Origin: Agelas oroides
Lineage: Eukaryota > Porifera > Demospongiae > Agelasida > Agelasidae
NCBI GenBank assembly: GCA_949130485.1
Contig: OX422203.1
Coordinates: forward strand, 4,431,178-4,495,177
Length of the DNA stretch: 64,000 nt
Direction: 5' to 3'
Below are positions 44,351 to 56,600 of the stretch, piece after piece. The notes under the pieces were generated by a model. That model saw only the letters and a list, made by a program, of their open reading frames with translations. It was not told the origin of the DNA and did not search any database. The position numbers were made by a program, and so were the translations under genes. The first letter of the stretch is position 1; each line of letters begins with the position of its first letter.

Positions 44351-46676
44351 AACTCTTCAGACGACCGCTTTGCCATCTTCATCGCTCTATCTCGTCTCCA
44401 GCACCTAGCACCTACACGCTACATGTGGTTACAACGGATATCTACTTGCATATTTCCGGATATTCTTCTGCGCGAGGCATACTCTGCGCATGCGTATTCC
44501 TAGTTAGCACTGACATGTTTGAAGGTCTAAGTTGACAAGCGTGCTAGCAAACCCTGGGCAGTGTAGATTTTGTGTAACTATGCTGGACTAGCTGATCACT
44601 GCCAACTAGCCTGTTTCTGCTTCTTTGAAGCTGTTCTCTGCTCACTGTACACTGTAGTCAACTAGCAATTCAAAACGGCCTGATTCTACCACTTAATCTT
44701 ACAGTCCTGCTATATCAGCCTGTTTTAAAGATACTTCAAGGTAGAACTCCTTCCTCAAGTAAAAACTGGAGGCTGTTCACTCCCTGTGTTCTAGTAAAAG
44801 CTTTGTGTCTGGCCGCCTTGTACCAAATTCAGGATGATCTACCAGGTAGTACCACCCCCTCCTTCCTTTCAAGAATGATGATGTCAGTAAAAAGGTGTGG
44901 TCTAGCCTCTAGTCTTAGGGCCTACCCTCAAGTTGCATAAGCTTAAGAAGCTTTGCGGTAAACCGTGAGTGGTAGTGGACAGGCCATGCACGTACATGGT
45001 CTTTTTGTGTGGACTAAGTGAGTGGCAATTAAATTTCGGCCATGCACATAGTTTCCCACATGCAATGAAAAAACACCTTGGCAAACTCAACTGTATCATA
45101 GTGGACAAATATTGGGAATAAAGTATATTGACTAACAAGTTGATTGACTGTCTTGGCCCTTGGTTTGCCCTTAGCTTAGTGGGCGTACTACTAGTACTAA
45201 GCAATACCTATGGTTTGTGCAGTGTTCCATACCTTTTCAGATCACTACTGGATAATTAAGTATGTTTTTCTTCTGTTTCAGGCAAGCGAACCTGGGATGT
45301 CACAAAGGTACATCACTATTCCATGAAGATCACGTTGTTGACTTGAACATGCAAACTTTGTTTTACAGAATTGAGTCCAAGCCATCTGAACCATCTCCAC
45401 CCACAAGCTAAGGTTAGTATCAGTAGTGTAGCCATCCGTACAACTTCCGGTGTTTCTATTCCAGTGCGGAAGTGACGTCATGACATAAAATGGTGCTGAA
45501 AGGGTCGAAGAGCCCGGCTAGCTGAGATCGTGTGCAGCTAGCATCGCACCACCGATCCGAAGAACATCACCGTTTCAAACGAAAGTGGGATGATTGTAGT
45601 AAGCTATTTTGATGCGTATATATATGAAAAATTACGCTGAATGGAAATCCCGCTTCGATGTTCTGCCGACCTGATGGGGCTGATGGAAGGGTGTGTCAAC
45701 TTTTTGGCTGTCTGGTTCCCAGAAGGAAAGGTTTGCAGTTACAATATTCCACTTACAGATAGTTCTAGTAGTATAAAGCAGATCTATTTGACACAATAGA
45801 CTGCATGTTGTGGCGGAATGAAATGTGCCAAATTGTTTGTGCTTCCTGTTAGCTTGAACTGTATGGCTGTGTCCACTTGTGGAACCTCCTCTTCAGTGGG
45901 CGCCGGAATCTGAACACCATGAGGGTTTAGAAGTGAATAGGAGCAGATGTATGTAGTTTTGGAGGGTCACGACACTTTTGACAAGTCAAAATCCAAGAGG
46001 GCTAACTGGCATTGACAGTTAGTGACGCCAAAATAAGGCATGACCATACAACATCTGTGATTGGCTTACTATGTTGCTAAAACGTCACAGTATCACTTCC
46101 TCTAGATCATATTCTGTGTATTTCCCTCAGGTATACACTGGCCAGTGTATAATATCATTTCAGAATTCCGAAGAATCATGTGCAAGGTGAGGAATTTGTA
46201 CACAGTCACATTTCCAGACTCTTCCCACTTCAACAAAAACTGGACAGCGGTGAAGCCTGGGAATGAGGCTAGTAAAATGTAGCAAGCTCCCTCTACTTAA
46301 AGTGCGGGGAAAGGTCAGGAAGATCTCGTCACATGCACGGTGATGTGACGTAATGAGAGGTTAAACAAGGGTGCCTGATGAAGAATCTAAAGGCCCTAGT
46401 TGTGATATCTTTCCAAGGACTACAGACTAAGGCATTCAAATGGCAGTGTCAATACAGCTCGTGCGGTAAACTTGAGGTTGATCAACGTAAAGTTTGTGAA
46501 TTATTTTGACTGGGCACCACGCCCCATCTGACAGCATCACACTTGATGAGATCTTGAAAGGCCTTTCCTTTTTGTTACAAGTGGTCAAAAGCTGGAGATT
46601 GGGAATGGCCTGGGAACGAGGCTAACATTTTATCTCGTCAAATCTATATGCAACTTTGTTGAACTAAGCCTAGTCA

Positions 46677-46731
46677 TAGCCTCGTTCCTAGGCTCTCCCC
46701 GCTAAGGAGGGGTGAGTCTGGGAACGAGGCT
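46677..46731. mobile_element. Minimal hairpin of the TAGCCTCGTTCC family
   Basis: AGCCTCGTTCCTAGGCTCTC is followed within 20 nt by its inverted end (CTGGGAACGAGGCT). This is the two termini of the MITE family with nearly all of the middle lost. Confidence 0.7.
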
Positions 46732-46867
46732 AGCCTAGTCAGACATGGCACCTAATGGGTGGAATCCCAGTTCTACACAGAAAAGAAATAACACTAGCTA
46801 CAAACCGTGACTGAGATATTCAATGCCATCTGTGTAGTGTAAGTGTACATATAGAGAATTGTGAAGG

Positions 46868-46951
46868 CTAGTGGTTGGAGTGGTAAAACACTGGCTGTTT
46901 AAGCCAGAGGCCTTTGGCCAAGGATTTGATTTCCAGCAACTGCCACTTTTT
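46868..46951 (+). tRNA. tRNA-like sequence with long variable arm, probably a SINE or pseudogene
   Basis: CTGGC-TGTTTAA-GCCAG makes a perfect anticodon-type stem and loop. It is preceded by a D-arm-like GGTTGGAGTGGTAAAAC and followed by a GGCC-TTT-GGCC hairpin in the place of a class II variable arm, then a decayed B box GGATTTGATTTCC. Position 33 is not T and the B box is mutated, so it is unlikely to work as a tRNA. Confidence 0.4.
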
Positions 46952-48639
46952 TCATACTAACATCAAACAAACCGTGCTCACCATTTACTGTTTATGCATA
47001 ACTATGACAGTTCGTATCCGGTGTTTTTAACTGTAAAATGTCTCTTTTTTTTCACAGGCTATAGACATTCACAACCCCACTTTTCCGTTTGAAATGGTTG
47101 CTACTTATCCAGTTTAAGAACAATTATGATAGGTTGACAATAACAGTAGGGCACACAGCATTGGCCAGGATGCTTGGCACAACACAGGCCCTCAAATGTG
47201 GCCGATATTAACTTTCACACAACAATTACCTGTATTCTGGATGCATTGTTGTTTGTTGATAATGTCATCACTTTGATTATCAATTATGTGGACATACATT
47301 ATTTTGCAGTTACCAAATTTGCAGGTATAAAACTTCTATCCATGTACTACAGTAAGTAGTGATGTCATAGCGTACAGTCGTGGGGGAATGAAATATGCCA
47401 AATTGTTTCAGAGTACATGCAAACGTCAAGTTTCTCATGTTTCTGCGTCCTCGTGGCCATGATCCGGGTATTTACCACTCCAAAACACGGTCAACCATCT
47501 ATACCATGGAACTGTGGACGCTTTGCGCGCTCGAGTTGCTTCTTGTGGCTGTGCGAACGGTTTTTGCGGACCCACTCCAGCTCTCGAATTCAACTTTCAT
47601 GACGTCATCGCTGAAATAGGAAATGTATTGCGGAAATAGGACTTCCGGTCAGATGGCTACACGACTGGTATGGAGTCAGTGAAAAGTGTATCCATTGTTT
47701 TTTCTTTTTTTTTTCTTTTTTTTTTTTACTCTTGTTGAATCGCTGAGCGCTGTGTATAATCCCTCACTTGAACTTGTACCTTTGTACCTTGTGGTCATGA
47801 TATTAATGTGGAACTGTACATTTTTTCCAGAATGGGACTCGAAGACAACCTCAAAATCAAGACAAACAAGGGTATAAGGAGACAGTTTGGAACTGTCATC
47901 AGGTGTGTAGCCTTGGTAAACGAAATTTAGTGCTAGTACAAAGTAGGTATGGGAACTGTGTGTCCCCTGTTCTGGGGTCAATTTAGGTGTCTTATACTTT
48001 GTATATTAGCTACCAGAGATCTACAACACCTCTGAAACAGACTTAGTCTTTTAGAAAGTATTTAATTAGAACTATGGATACTGTGGAGTGTGGATCCAAT
48101 CAGGTTGCAAAACAGTGAATGAACTAAGTACTGCATATCAGAAAATGTTGCTGAGTTGTCTTGATCCAGTCCAATAATTAACACAAAATACTGTTGTGAA
48201 ATGACCTCACACAATGGGGGGGGGGGGGGGGCCATGGCCATTTGACTGTATTTCAGCAGTCGCTTGTTTTATTGATCTCACTGCAGGAAGAAGAGGTCAC
48301 GCTCCAAAGAATTCAGAACTCTATTCTACTACTAGTAGTAAATATTCTTTTAGCAAGATATCTGATGTCAGTGAAGTATGAAGACATCCACTACTTGTAT
48401 ATGCATACTGCTTGTAATTCATCATTGTACTAGCCCAAAAGTCTCTTGTCAACGTTTGTAGCAGTCACCTGAACTAGCTATTATCGTGCAAGCGGTAACT
48501 ACGTACATTTGTATCAGTCCACACCTTTATTATGTGCTCTTTTGTAGACCCCACCCAAGAGGAAAACAGGAACCTGGACGTATGAAGAAGTATCTGAAAC
48601 AAACACTAAAGATATTTTTGCACAGACCTTAGTCCCTGG

Positions 48640-49170
48640 AAAGTGTGGCAGGTTTATGAGCGACCCGGCCTGCCTCATGCAGCAATGGACACATTCCAGG
48701 CAGCCTGCTGCACAAATAGGGTAGGAGCTGCCCAGCCGACTCCACATGTCACAGGGTATGAGCTGCCTGTCTGCTGCATGTTTTTCTTAAGAGGGTAGCA
48801 GCTGCCCAGCCAGCTACACATTTGTAGGGTATGAGCTGCCCACCTGCCGTGCATTCATAGCTAGGAATTAATGGCCCAGCCTGCTGCGTGGTGCAGGGTA
48901 CGAGTTACCCAGCTGGCAGCACATTTCACAGGATATGAGCTTCCCTGCCTGCTGCTTGCATCATAGAGTAGGAGCTGCCCAGCCAGCTTTACTTGTGGAG
49001 GGTATGAATCCCCCTGCCCCCCCCCCCCCCTCCTACAACAGCTTCTTAGCTGTGAGTGGCTAAGGTTGTTGCATGTTTCACAGAGTAGGAGTGGCATAGC
49101 CTGCTGTGTATCCCAGCTTGCTGTGTCTCTCATGGGGTAGGAGCTGCCCGGCCTTCCACAGGTGGGGCAA
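48640..49170. repeat. Diverged minisatellite, unit about 35 bp
   Basis: GGGTAKGAGCTGCCCAGCC, followed by a variable TGCTGCAT-like part, recurs about ten to twelve times with many substitutions. A poly-C tract interrupts it near 49,014-49,030. No coding sense was found in either strand. Confidence 0.7.
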
Positions 49171-49885
49171 GGTGCCACACATCGCAAGCTGGCTAGGGGA
49201 GGGAACAATGGGACAAGCTGAGTCACAGCATGCAATCTGTTCGGTTTGCTCAGTGGTGTCTGCATACCCCCTGAAGGGTCCGAGGCTGCCTCCCTTCTGT
49301 CACCGGCAAGCCTAGCGGGCACACCATTCTTCAGCATGGCAGAGGATGGCCTGTCAGTCCTGGCCTCAGCAGCAGAAATGGCCACCTGGGAATCAGCTAA
49401 CCGTTCAGTGGTGTCACTAAGTCCACAGCCGTCCCCTCACGTGTGGGCTTCCCCCATCCCTTAAAGGAATACATTGACATGCGTGGAGAGGCCCAGTCAC
49501 GAACCTGCTGCTCTGGCTGGAAGGATACTCCATTCTGGTGGCAGTGCTCTCATCCAAGTACCCACAGTACACAGGGGAGTTGATGGCGTATCAGCATCGG
49601 ATAATCTGGGCTGCGTCTAACTTTGAGGGTTTGGCATGGCTATGACATCTGCTACCGGTGACGTGCAGCCAGGATGAAGTCTCTGAGCTGGTCAAGGGAG
49701 GACATTACATAGGGACAGGAAGCATTCGCGGGCAGGGGACGTGTGTGGCCTTCTCAAAAAGGTGGGTGGGAACGAATGCTGGTACAGGTAGCTCGGCCAC
49801 TATATGTACATGGCTTGTGTGTTACCCATAATATGGTTGTCTTGGTTTCAGCATGCATGAAGGATCTATGGAGTTAACATACAAT
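49171..49885. other. No gene seen
   Basis: GC-richer sequence with overlapping open stretches on both strands (for example 48,861-49,385 on -) but no recognisable motif or splice structure. Confidence 0.4.
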
Positions 49886-49887
49886 AT

Positions 49888-50610
49888 ATAGTGCTGAAAC
49901 AACGATATATAGCGATATTGCAATATTTAGTTATGCAATACACAGCAATACACTTGGTTCCGAGTATCAATATATTGCCTGTCAATTATTTATCACACTA
50001 TTGCGCTATTAGCTATACAAGTGTAAGATCTGGAGACAGGTTGCGCATGCGTAATTAATAGATTGACTGCAAGTCCTCGTGCGTTCAGGCTAAAGTCATG
50101 GAAGGTTGTATCGTCCCACATTCTATAGCTAAGAGCCCAGTTTGGGTTCACTTTGAGTTTCCAGGGAATGCAGATGGAACTGTCGTGACAAAGAAGCGTG
50201 AAATTTGTTGTATCTGCAGCCAAGAAATGCCATACACTTCAAATTTGTTTTCTCACTTGGAATGCCAGCACCAAGATGAGTACGCAAAGCTCCATAAGAC
50301 AGAATCCAGTCAATCCACCTCAATAGAGGCACGGCAGCCATCGATTTTCACAAGTCATGCTAATGCGGTACCTCTAGGGGCAAGTTTGAGGTGGAAGGCC
50401 AGAAAACAGCAACTAAAGTACTTGTCACAGCTTGCAAAATGAGTGCTCTGTGTCACTGCATCAAGTGTACCAAGTGAACAGTTATTCAGTTCAGCTGGAA
50501 ATCTGGTGAACAAGAAGAGATCCTGTCTCCAGAAACTGTTGATGATCATCGTTTTTGTGTGAAAACAGTCGTTCCGCCAGTGACAATATACAGACAATTA
50601 TTGAAAAAAA
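49888..50610 (+). mobile_element. hAT (ZBED-like) transposon with internal deletion
   Basis: From Met 50,098 a BED zinc finger is intact: SPVWVHFEF, ICCICSQEM and the LFSHLECQHQDEYAKL His pair. It runs to TGA at 50,440-50,442. Immediately after, in another frame, come the hAT C-terminal dimerisation motifs CVTASSVPSEQLFSSAG and VNKKRSCL (50,452-50,540). The whole catalytic middle (normally several hundred residues) is missing, so the two ends were joined by deletion. The AT-rich start TGCTGAAACAACGATATATA (about 49,890) is a possible left end. The BED finger alone could still make a small DNA-binding protein. Confidence 0.75.
50098..50442 (+). CDS. BED zinc-finger ORF of the hAT remnant
   Basis: 114 residues with one BED-type finger (C-x2-C ... 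H-x4-H, residues about 39-62 by eye) near the N-terminus and an unstructured Gln/Lys-rich end (WKARKQQLKYLSQLAK). The intact frame and Met start are clear. BED fingers bind transposon ends in hAT elements. Whether it is expressed cannot be judged. Confidence 0.6.
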   Translation: MEGCIVPHSIAKSPVWVHFEFPGNADGTVVTKKREICCICSQEMPYTSNLFSHLECQHQDEYAKLHKTESSQSTSIEARQPSIFTSHANAVPLGASLRWKARKQQLKYLSQLAK

Positions 50611-50937
50611 AAAAACGGAAAGTGTTTACGTACTAATGTTCAATTAGCAGTACCTTGTCTTGTATTTAGTACTGCCACAGAACAGCTGGTTTCACACGCG
50701 CTACTGGTTTTCCGAATTTGTTCTAGCTAATCATCTAAATAACAGAGAAAATGTACCTTCGCTGGGAGTTTTGCCTTGGATTTCCAGTCATTTTCAACGG
50801 ATGGCGAGTACCTGCAAATCCAGCGTTGTAGCTTATTCGGACTTCACTTTCAACTTGTATGACTACTTCCTGAGTAAAGCAGGTTTGTTTTCAACCAAAT
50901 TAAGCTTAACTACCAATTGTTGAACTTAGGTAGTTGA

Positions 50938-51340
50938 CAAGATATAACGCAACGAATCAACATAGTACAAAATCGCCATTTTTTCTATAGTTTCTCTCGT
51001 AGCCATGTGGTGATTCTGCGCATGCGCATCGGGTATAAAGGGATAAATTAATTAGAGCTTATCAACTATGTTAATTAGCATGGCATCCAAACAATCTGTT
51101 ATACTCTATATACGAGGGGAAAGGAAAAGTAACGTGCATTGTGCTTCACACATGTAGACTGTCACCAACGAGCTGGACAGGAGCACACACTTTACAACTG
51201 TCTGGCAGGAATTTTTGAGTTTGATATAAGATGTTATAATATTTTCATCTCTCGTCCATGTGTGAAGTATTCGTTTTCTGTCTTTGGGTTTCGAGGTTTA
51301 AGCTGGGTACATTCTTTGCACCCAAGTAATCATTACATAC
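50938..51340. other. Repeat shared with 25.7 kb, then no gene seen
   Basis: 50,938-51,040 matches 25,720-25,810. The following 300 bp has only short open stretches; exons of locus C may be hidden here but none could be supported. Confidence 0.4.
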
Positions 51341-51350
51341 TTTCTGTTAC

Positions 51351-52143
51351 AGCATCCTTTGATGAGTGTGAGGAAAAAAGTGGATGATATAATAACCATC
51401 TTAAAGGAACAGGTATGCATAACTATGTAATTTCACTATACAACCACGCTATTTAGTGATGTTCTTTTTTGAAACACACTTCCAAAAGCTAATGTCTGTA
51501 AGTGATTTGGCTGAAGCTGCGTTCTACCAAGTGATCAAACCTGAGTTATCAATCAATGTAGATCAGTGGTAATGTTTTCTTCCATAATTGGCAGAGGACA
51601 AAGGTGTGAACCTACTCACACTCAGGGCCCCAGACCCGGAGAAATATGCCCTGGTGCTAATGGATGCACTGTTCACCGACAGTGAAATGGCCGCTTCTTG
51701 CTACACGGCAACCAAACCTTCCAGCTGAGAGGGTTGAACTTCTTGAAAGTAAGCCCTGCTAAGTTTCAATAGTCATTCACACATCCACTGGGCTTATTTG
51801 GAGCAGTCAAAAACAAGTCATAATATAAACAAAACATAACCAGTGGGAAATATGTACAAAGAGAAAAGAGCTTACATACACACATTTCATTTCTTGATTG
51901 ACATGTTATAGGTATTGATTCAGAATTACATATCCTCTCTCCCACTTTTTTTTCCCTCACACAGAGTGCATCGATCGAAAGTTTGGACGTGGGACAGCCG
52001 AAACAAACGAAGCCATAATTCGCAAAAAATGCAACCAGAAATGTATAGACATTGCTAACAAATGCCTGAAAGCAGCAGCAGCTGCAGCTGCAGGTGCTGC
52101 TGCTGCGGCTGCCAAAACTGCCAAAACTGAAGACAATCTCTGA
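51351..52143 (+). pseudogene. BEN-domain gene, locus C (3' exons), frameshifted
   Basis: Exons by splice signals: 51,351-51,412 (short coiled coil VRKKVDDIITILKEQ), about 51,596-51,750 (first BEN half: EKYALVLMDALFTDSEMAAS, then after a shift near 51,715 PAERVELLE) and 51,966-52,143 (second BEN half: IDRKFGRGTAETNEAIIRKK, CNQKCIDIANKCLK, then a poly-Ala tail and stop TGA). It aligns by eye with the last exons of locus A. Upstream exons were not found. The 22-bp repeat array starts about 120 bp after the stop. Confidence 0.65.
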
Positions 52144-52261
52144 TCTAGTGCTGTTACATGTATACCGTATCTTGTTACTTTATGAAACAACTTATGTTCT
52201 TCAACTGAAAAGCACTGAAGTGTTACGCATAAGACCTATAAAAAATGCAATTGGTGGATCA

Positions 52262-52672
52262 GATCTTATAAGAGATAGTACCAGACCTTACAAGATTGTA
52301 TTGCAGATCTTGTAAAAGAGCTATGCAAATCTTACAAGACAGTATTGCAGATCTTATAAGACGGTATTACAGATCTTATAAGATGGTATTGCAGATCTTA
52401 TAAGACGGTAGTGCAGATCTTACAAGATGGTTTTGCGGATCTTACAAGATAGTATTGCAGATCTTACAAGATAGTATTGCAGATCTTACAAGATAGTATT
52501 GCGGATCTTACAAGATAGTATTGCAGATCTTACAAGATAGTATTGCAGATCTTACAAGATAGTATTGCAGATCTTACAAGATGGTTTTGCGGATCTTACA
52601 AGATAGTATTGCAGATCTTACAAGATAGTATTGCGGATCTTACAAGATAGTATTGCGGATCTTACAAGATAG
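52262..52672. repeat. 22-bp tandem array, about 18 copies, plus orientation
   Basis: Units contain ATCTTACAAGAT or ATCTTATAAGA and a TATTGCAG/TATTGCGG spacer. The left units are diverged and richer in TCTTATAAGA. It is in the opposite orientation to the large array at 53,694-56,838. It runs straight into the zinc-finger gene fragment at 52,673. Confidence 0.95.
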
Positions 52673-53560
52673 TGGAGATCCATCCCACTTGAGTCACTCC
52701 AGAAGCCATCAGAAGTGGTGTTGAAACTGCATGCCACACTGCTGATGAACTGTGCAATGCACAATAGAATTGCAGCACTTCCGCACACATGTCCTTTCTG
52801 CATGCGAAAATGTTCAACCACCCTCACCTTCCAAAGTTACAGTACGACACCTTTGGGAATGTGCGTCAACTTCCTCTCCAACACCCATGGAGATGCAAAC
52901 AGTTGGTATTGTAGCACAGATGGTTGCTCCAACTACTGGATCTGTAGTTAGATGTGCAACGAAAGGGCAGGTAAGATATGCCAATAACTCATAATTACAA
53001 CTACATCACAAAAAAATTTTGACCTCCTAAGAATTTTGCAGTGGTTCGTGTCACCACTCCACGTGTTGACTCCCAAATGGCCAGCCGAAGGACACATCAT
53101 CGAAGAAGTGAAGAGATCAGTAGCGTCCGGCAGGTGGTGAGCGGTGGAGCACACATAGAGCAGCTCCAAGATGAGGTTGGCATCCTAGGTGACAATGAAA
53201 GATGGCAGCTACTTTTGCAGTCAAAACCTCTCCAAGTGCAAATAGATTGGCAATGAAGGCTGACCTCGGGATTCTTTGGAAAGAGATGCAACTCTCAGAA
53301 GGTTGCATAACATGTAGCACTAACCTAAACAGGTGTGACATACCAGTGTATCCTTGGATTAGGTGGATGAAAGCATGGGGAGTGAGCATTGCTAGTGAGA
53401 GGAAGCAAAGGGCCCTGTCAAAGGAGCTGGTTGGTAACAATCTTGCGTCTGAAGCTGTTTTCCTTTCAAATGGTGAGTTGTGGTGAGGAGCTCCGACCTG
53501 CTCCACTTGTGTATGTCCCAGACCTCTCTGGGAAGATTTTCCAGCTCCTGGAACAGGTAC
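52673..53560 (+). pseudogene. Middle part of an uncharacterised multi-copy zinc-finger gene family, frameshifted
   Basis: Pieces in order: VVLKLHATLLMNCAMHNRIA and a Cys pair (about 52,714-52,810), after a shift PPSPSKVTVRHLWE and PTPMEMQTVGIVAQM, VVRCATKGQ at a GTAAGA donor, an exon from 53,041 (ASRRTHHRRSEEIS, VSGGAHIEQLQDEVG), a shift near 53,250, then LAMKADLGILWKEM, IRWMKAWGVSIASERKQRAL and RPAPLVYVPDLSGKIFQLLE at a GTACTT donor. From memory, proteins with this order occur in many copies in sponges and cnidarians and have a Cys-rich RING-like N-terminus. That N-terminus lies at 56,845-57,343 on the other strand. Function unknown. Confidence 0.55.
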
Positions 53561-53693
53561 TTCCCAGCAAAAAAATCTTATGTAAGATCTTGTCTAAAGT
53601 AAGATCTTACTACCTTTGTATAAGAATATGGACAAGAATTCTATTTTCTTTATAAGATCACCTTCTTAGTGACAATCACTATCTTTTTAAGGC

Positions 53694-56600
53694 TATCTTG
53701 TAAGATCTGCAATACCATCTTGTAAGATCCGCGATACTATCTTGTAAGATCTGCAATACCATCTTGTAAGATCCGCGATACTATCTTGCAAGATCTGCAA
53801 TACCATCTTGTAAGATCCGCGATACTATCTTGCAAGATCTGCAATACCATCTTGTAAGATCCGCGATACTATCTTGCAAGATCTGCAATACCATCTTGTA
53901 AGATCCGCGATACTATCTTGCAAGATCTGCAATACCATCTTGTAAGATCCGCGATACTATCTTGCAAGATCTGCAATACCATCTTGTAAGATCCGCGATA
54001 CCGTCTTGTAAGATCCGCGATACCATCTTGTAAGATCCGCGATACCGTCTTGTAAGATCCGCGATACCATCTTGTAAGATCCGCGATACCGTCTTGTAAG
54101 ATCCGCGATACCATCTTGTAAGATCCGCGATACCGTCTTGTAAGATCCGCGATACCATCTTGTAAGATCCGCGATACCGTCTTGTAAGATCCGCGATACC
54201 ATCTTGTAAGATCCGCGATACCGTCTTGTAAGATCCGCGATACCATCTTGTAAGATCCGCGATACCGTCTTGTAAGATCCGCGATACCATCTTGTAAGAT
54301 CCGCGATACCGTCTTGTAAGATCCGCGATACCATCTTGTAAGATCCGCGATACCGTCTTGTAAGATCCGCGATACCATCTTGTAAGATCCGCGATACCGT
54401 CTTGTAAGATCCGCGATACCATCTTGTAAGATCCGCGATACCGTCTTGTAAGATCCGCGATACCATCTTGTAAGATCCGCGATACCGTCTTGTAAGATCC
54501 GCGATACCATCTTGTAAGATCCGCGATACCGTCTTGTAAGATCCGCGATACCATCTTGTAAGATCCGCGATACCGTCTTGTAAGATCCGCGATACCATCT
54601 TGTAAGATCCGCGATACCGTCTTGTAAGATCCGCGATACCATCTTGTAAGATCCGCGATACCGTCTTGTAAGATCCGCGATACCATCTTGTAAGATCCGC
54701 GATACCGTCTTGTAAGATCCGCGATACCATCTTGTAAGATCCGCGATACCGTCTTGTAAGATCCGCGATACCATCTTGTAAGATCCGCGATACCGTCTTG
54801 TAAGATCCGCGATACCATCTTGTAAGATCCGCGATACCGTCTTGTAAGATCCGCGATACCATCTTGTAAGATCCGCGATACCGTCTTGTAAGATCCGCGA
54901 TACCATCTTGTAAGATCCGCGATACCGTCTTGTAAGATCCGCGATACCATCTTGTAAGATCCGCGATACCGTCTTGTAAGATCCGCGATACCATCTTGTA
55001 AGATCCGCGATACCGTCTTGTAAGATCCGCGATACCATCTTGTAAGATCCGCGATACCGTCTTGTAAGATCCGCGATACCATCTTGTAAGATCCGCGATA
55101 CCGTCTTGTAAGATCCGCGATACCATCTTGTAAGATCCGCGATACCGTCTTGTAAGATCCGCGATACCATCTTGTAAGATCCGCGATACCGTCTTGTAAG
55201 ATCCGCGATACCATCTTGTAAGATCCGCGATACCGTCTTGTAAGATCCGCGATACCATCTTGTAAGATCCGCGATACCGTCTTGTAAGATCCGCGATACC
55301 ATCTTGTAAGATCCGCGATACCGTCTTGTAAGATCCGCGATACCATCTTGTAAGATCCGCGATACCGTCTTGTAAGATCCGCGATACCATCTTGTAAGAT
55401 CCGCGATACCGTCTTGTAAGATCCGCGATACCATCTTGTAAGATCCGCGATACCGTCTTGTAAGATCCGCGATACCATCTTGTAAGATCCGCGATACCGT
55501 CTTGTAAGATCCGCGATACCATCTTGTAAGATCCGCGATACCGTCTTGTAAGATCCGCGATACCATCTTGTAAGATCCGCGATACCGTCTTGTAAGATCC
55601 GCGATACCATCTTGTAAGATCCGCGATACCGTCTTGTAAGATCCGCGATACCATCTTGTAAGATCCGCGATACCGTCTTGTAAGATCCGCGATACCATCT
55701 TGTAAGATCCGCGATACCGTCTTGTAAGATCCGCGATACCATCTTGTAAGATCCGCGATACCGTCTTGTAAGATCCGCGATACCATCTTGTAAGATCCGC
55801 GATACCGTCTTGTAAGATCCGCGATACCATCTTGTAAGATCCGCGATACCGTCTTGTAAGATCCGCGATACCATCTTGTAAGATCCGCGATACCGTCTTG
55901 TAAGATCCGCGATACCATCTTGTAAGATCCGCGATACCGTCTTGTAAGATCCGCGATACCATCTTGTAAGATCCGCGATACCGTCTTGTAAGATCCGCGA
56001 TACCATCTTGTAAGATCCGCGATACCGTCTTGTAAGATCCGCGATACCATCTTGTAAGATCCGCGATACCGTCTTGTAAGATCTGCAATACCATCTTGTA
56101 AGATCCGCGATACCGTCTTGTAAGATCTGCAATACCATCTTGTAAGATCCGCGATACTATCTTGTAAGATCTGCAATACCATCTTGTAAGATCCGCGATA
56201 CTATCTTGTAAGATCTGCAATACCATCTTGTAAGATCCGCGATACTATCTTGTAAGATCTGCAATACCATCTTGTAAGATCCGCGATACTATCTTGTAAG
56301 ATCTGCAATACCATCTTGTAAGATCCGCGATACTATCTTGTAAGATCTGCAATACCATCTTGTAAGATCCGCGATACTATCTTGTAAGATCTGCAATACT
56401 ATCTTGTAAGATCCGCGATACTATCTTGTAAGATCTGCAATACCATCTTGTAAGATCCGCGATACTATCTTGTAAGATCTGCAATACCATCTTGTAAGAT
56501 CCGCGATACTATCTTGTAAGATCTGCAATACCATCTTGTAAGATCCGCGATACTATCTTGTAAGATCTGCAATACTATCTTGTAAGATCCGCGATACTAT

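Larger units (their letters stand above)
45424..47666. mobile_element. Possible 2.2-kb element with diverged inverted ends
   Basis: GTGTAGCCATCCGTACAACT (left) and the inverted right end GTGTAGCCATCTGACCGGAA share an 11-bp start plus nearby ACTTCCGG and TGACGTCATG motifs in similar order. There is no coding capacity inside. The ends are too diverged for a firm call. Confidence 0.3.
44400..48630. other. Gene-poor stretch with small repeats
   Basis: No coding gene is supported. It holds MITE remnants (46,210-46,280; 46,550-46,630), a hairpin (46,677-46,731), a tRNA-like sequence (46,868-46,951), a poly-T/C tract (47,698-47,728), a poly-G run (about 48,216-48,232) and possible inverted ends at 45,424 and 47,666. 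The block GGAATGAAATRTGCCAAATT occurs at about 45,816 and 47,386. Confidence 0.5.

Noticed and set aside
48861-49385. 174-codon frame on the minus strand
   Set aside because: Overlaps a diverged minisatellite and has no motif or splice context.
53869-56226. 785- and 741-codon open frames (YRGSYKMVSRILQDG-type repeats)
   Set aside because: They are automatic products of a stop-free 22-bp satellite in all three phases; no start context, splice site or non-repeat domain supports a gene.
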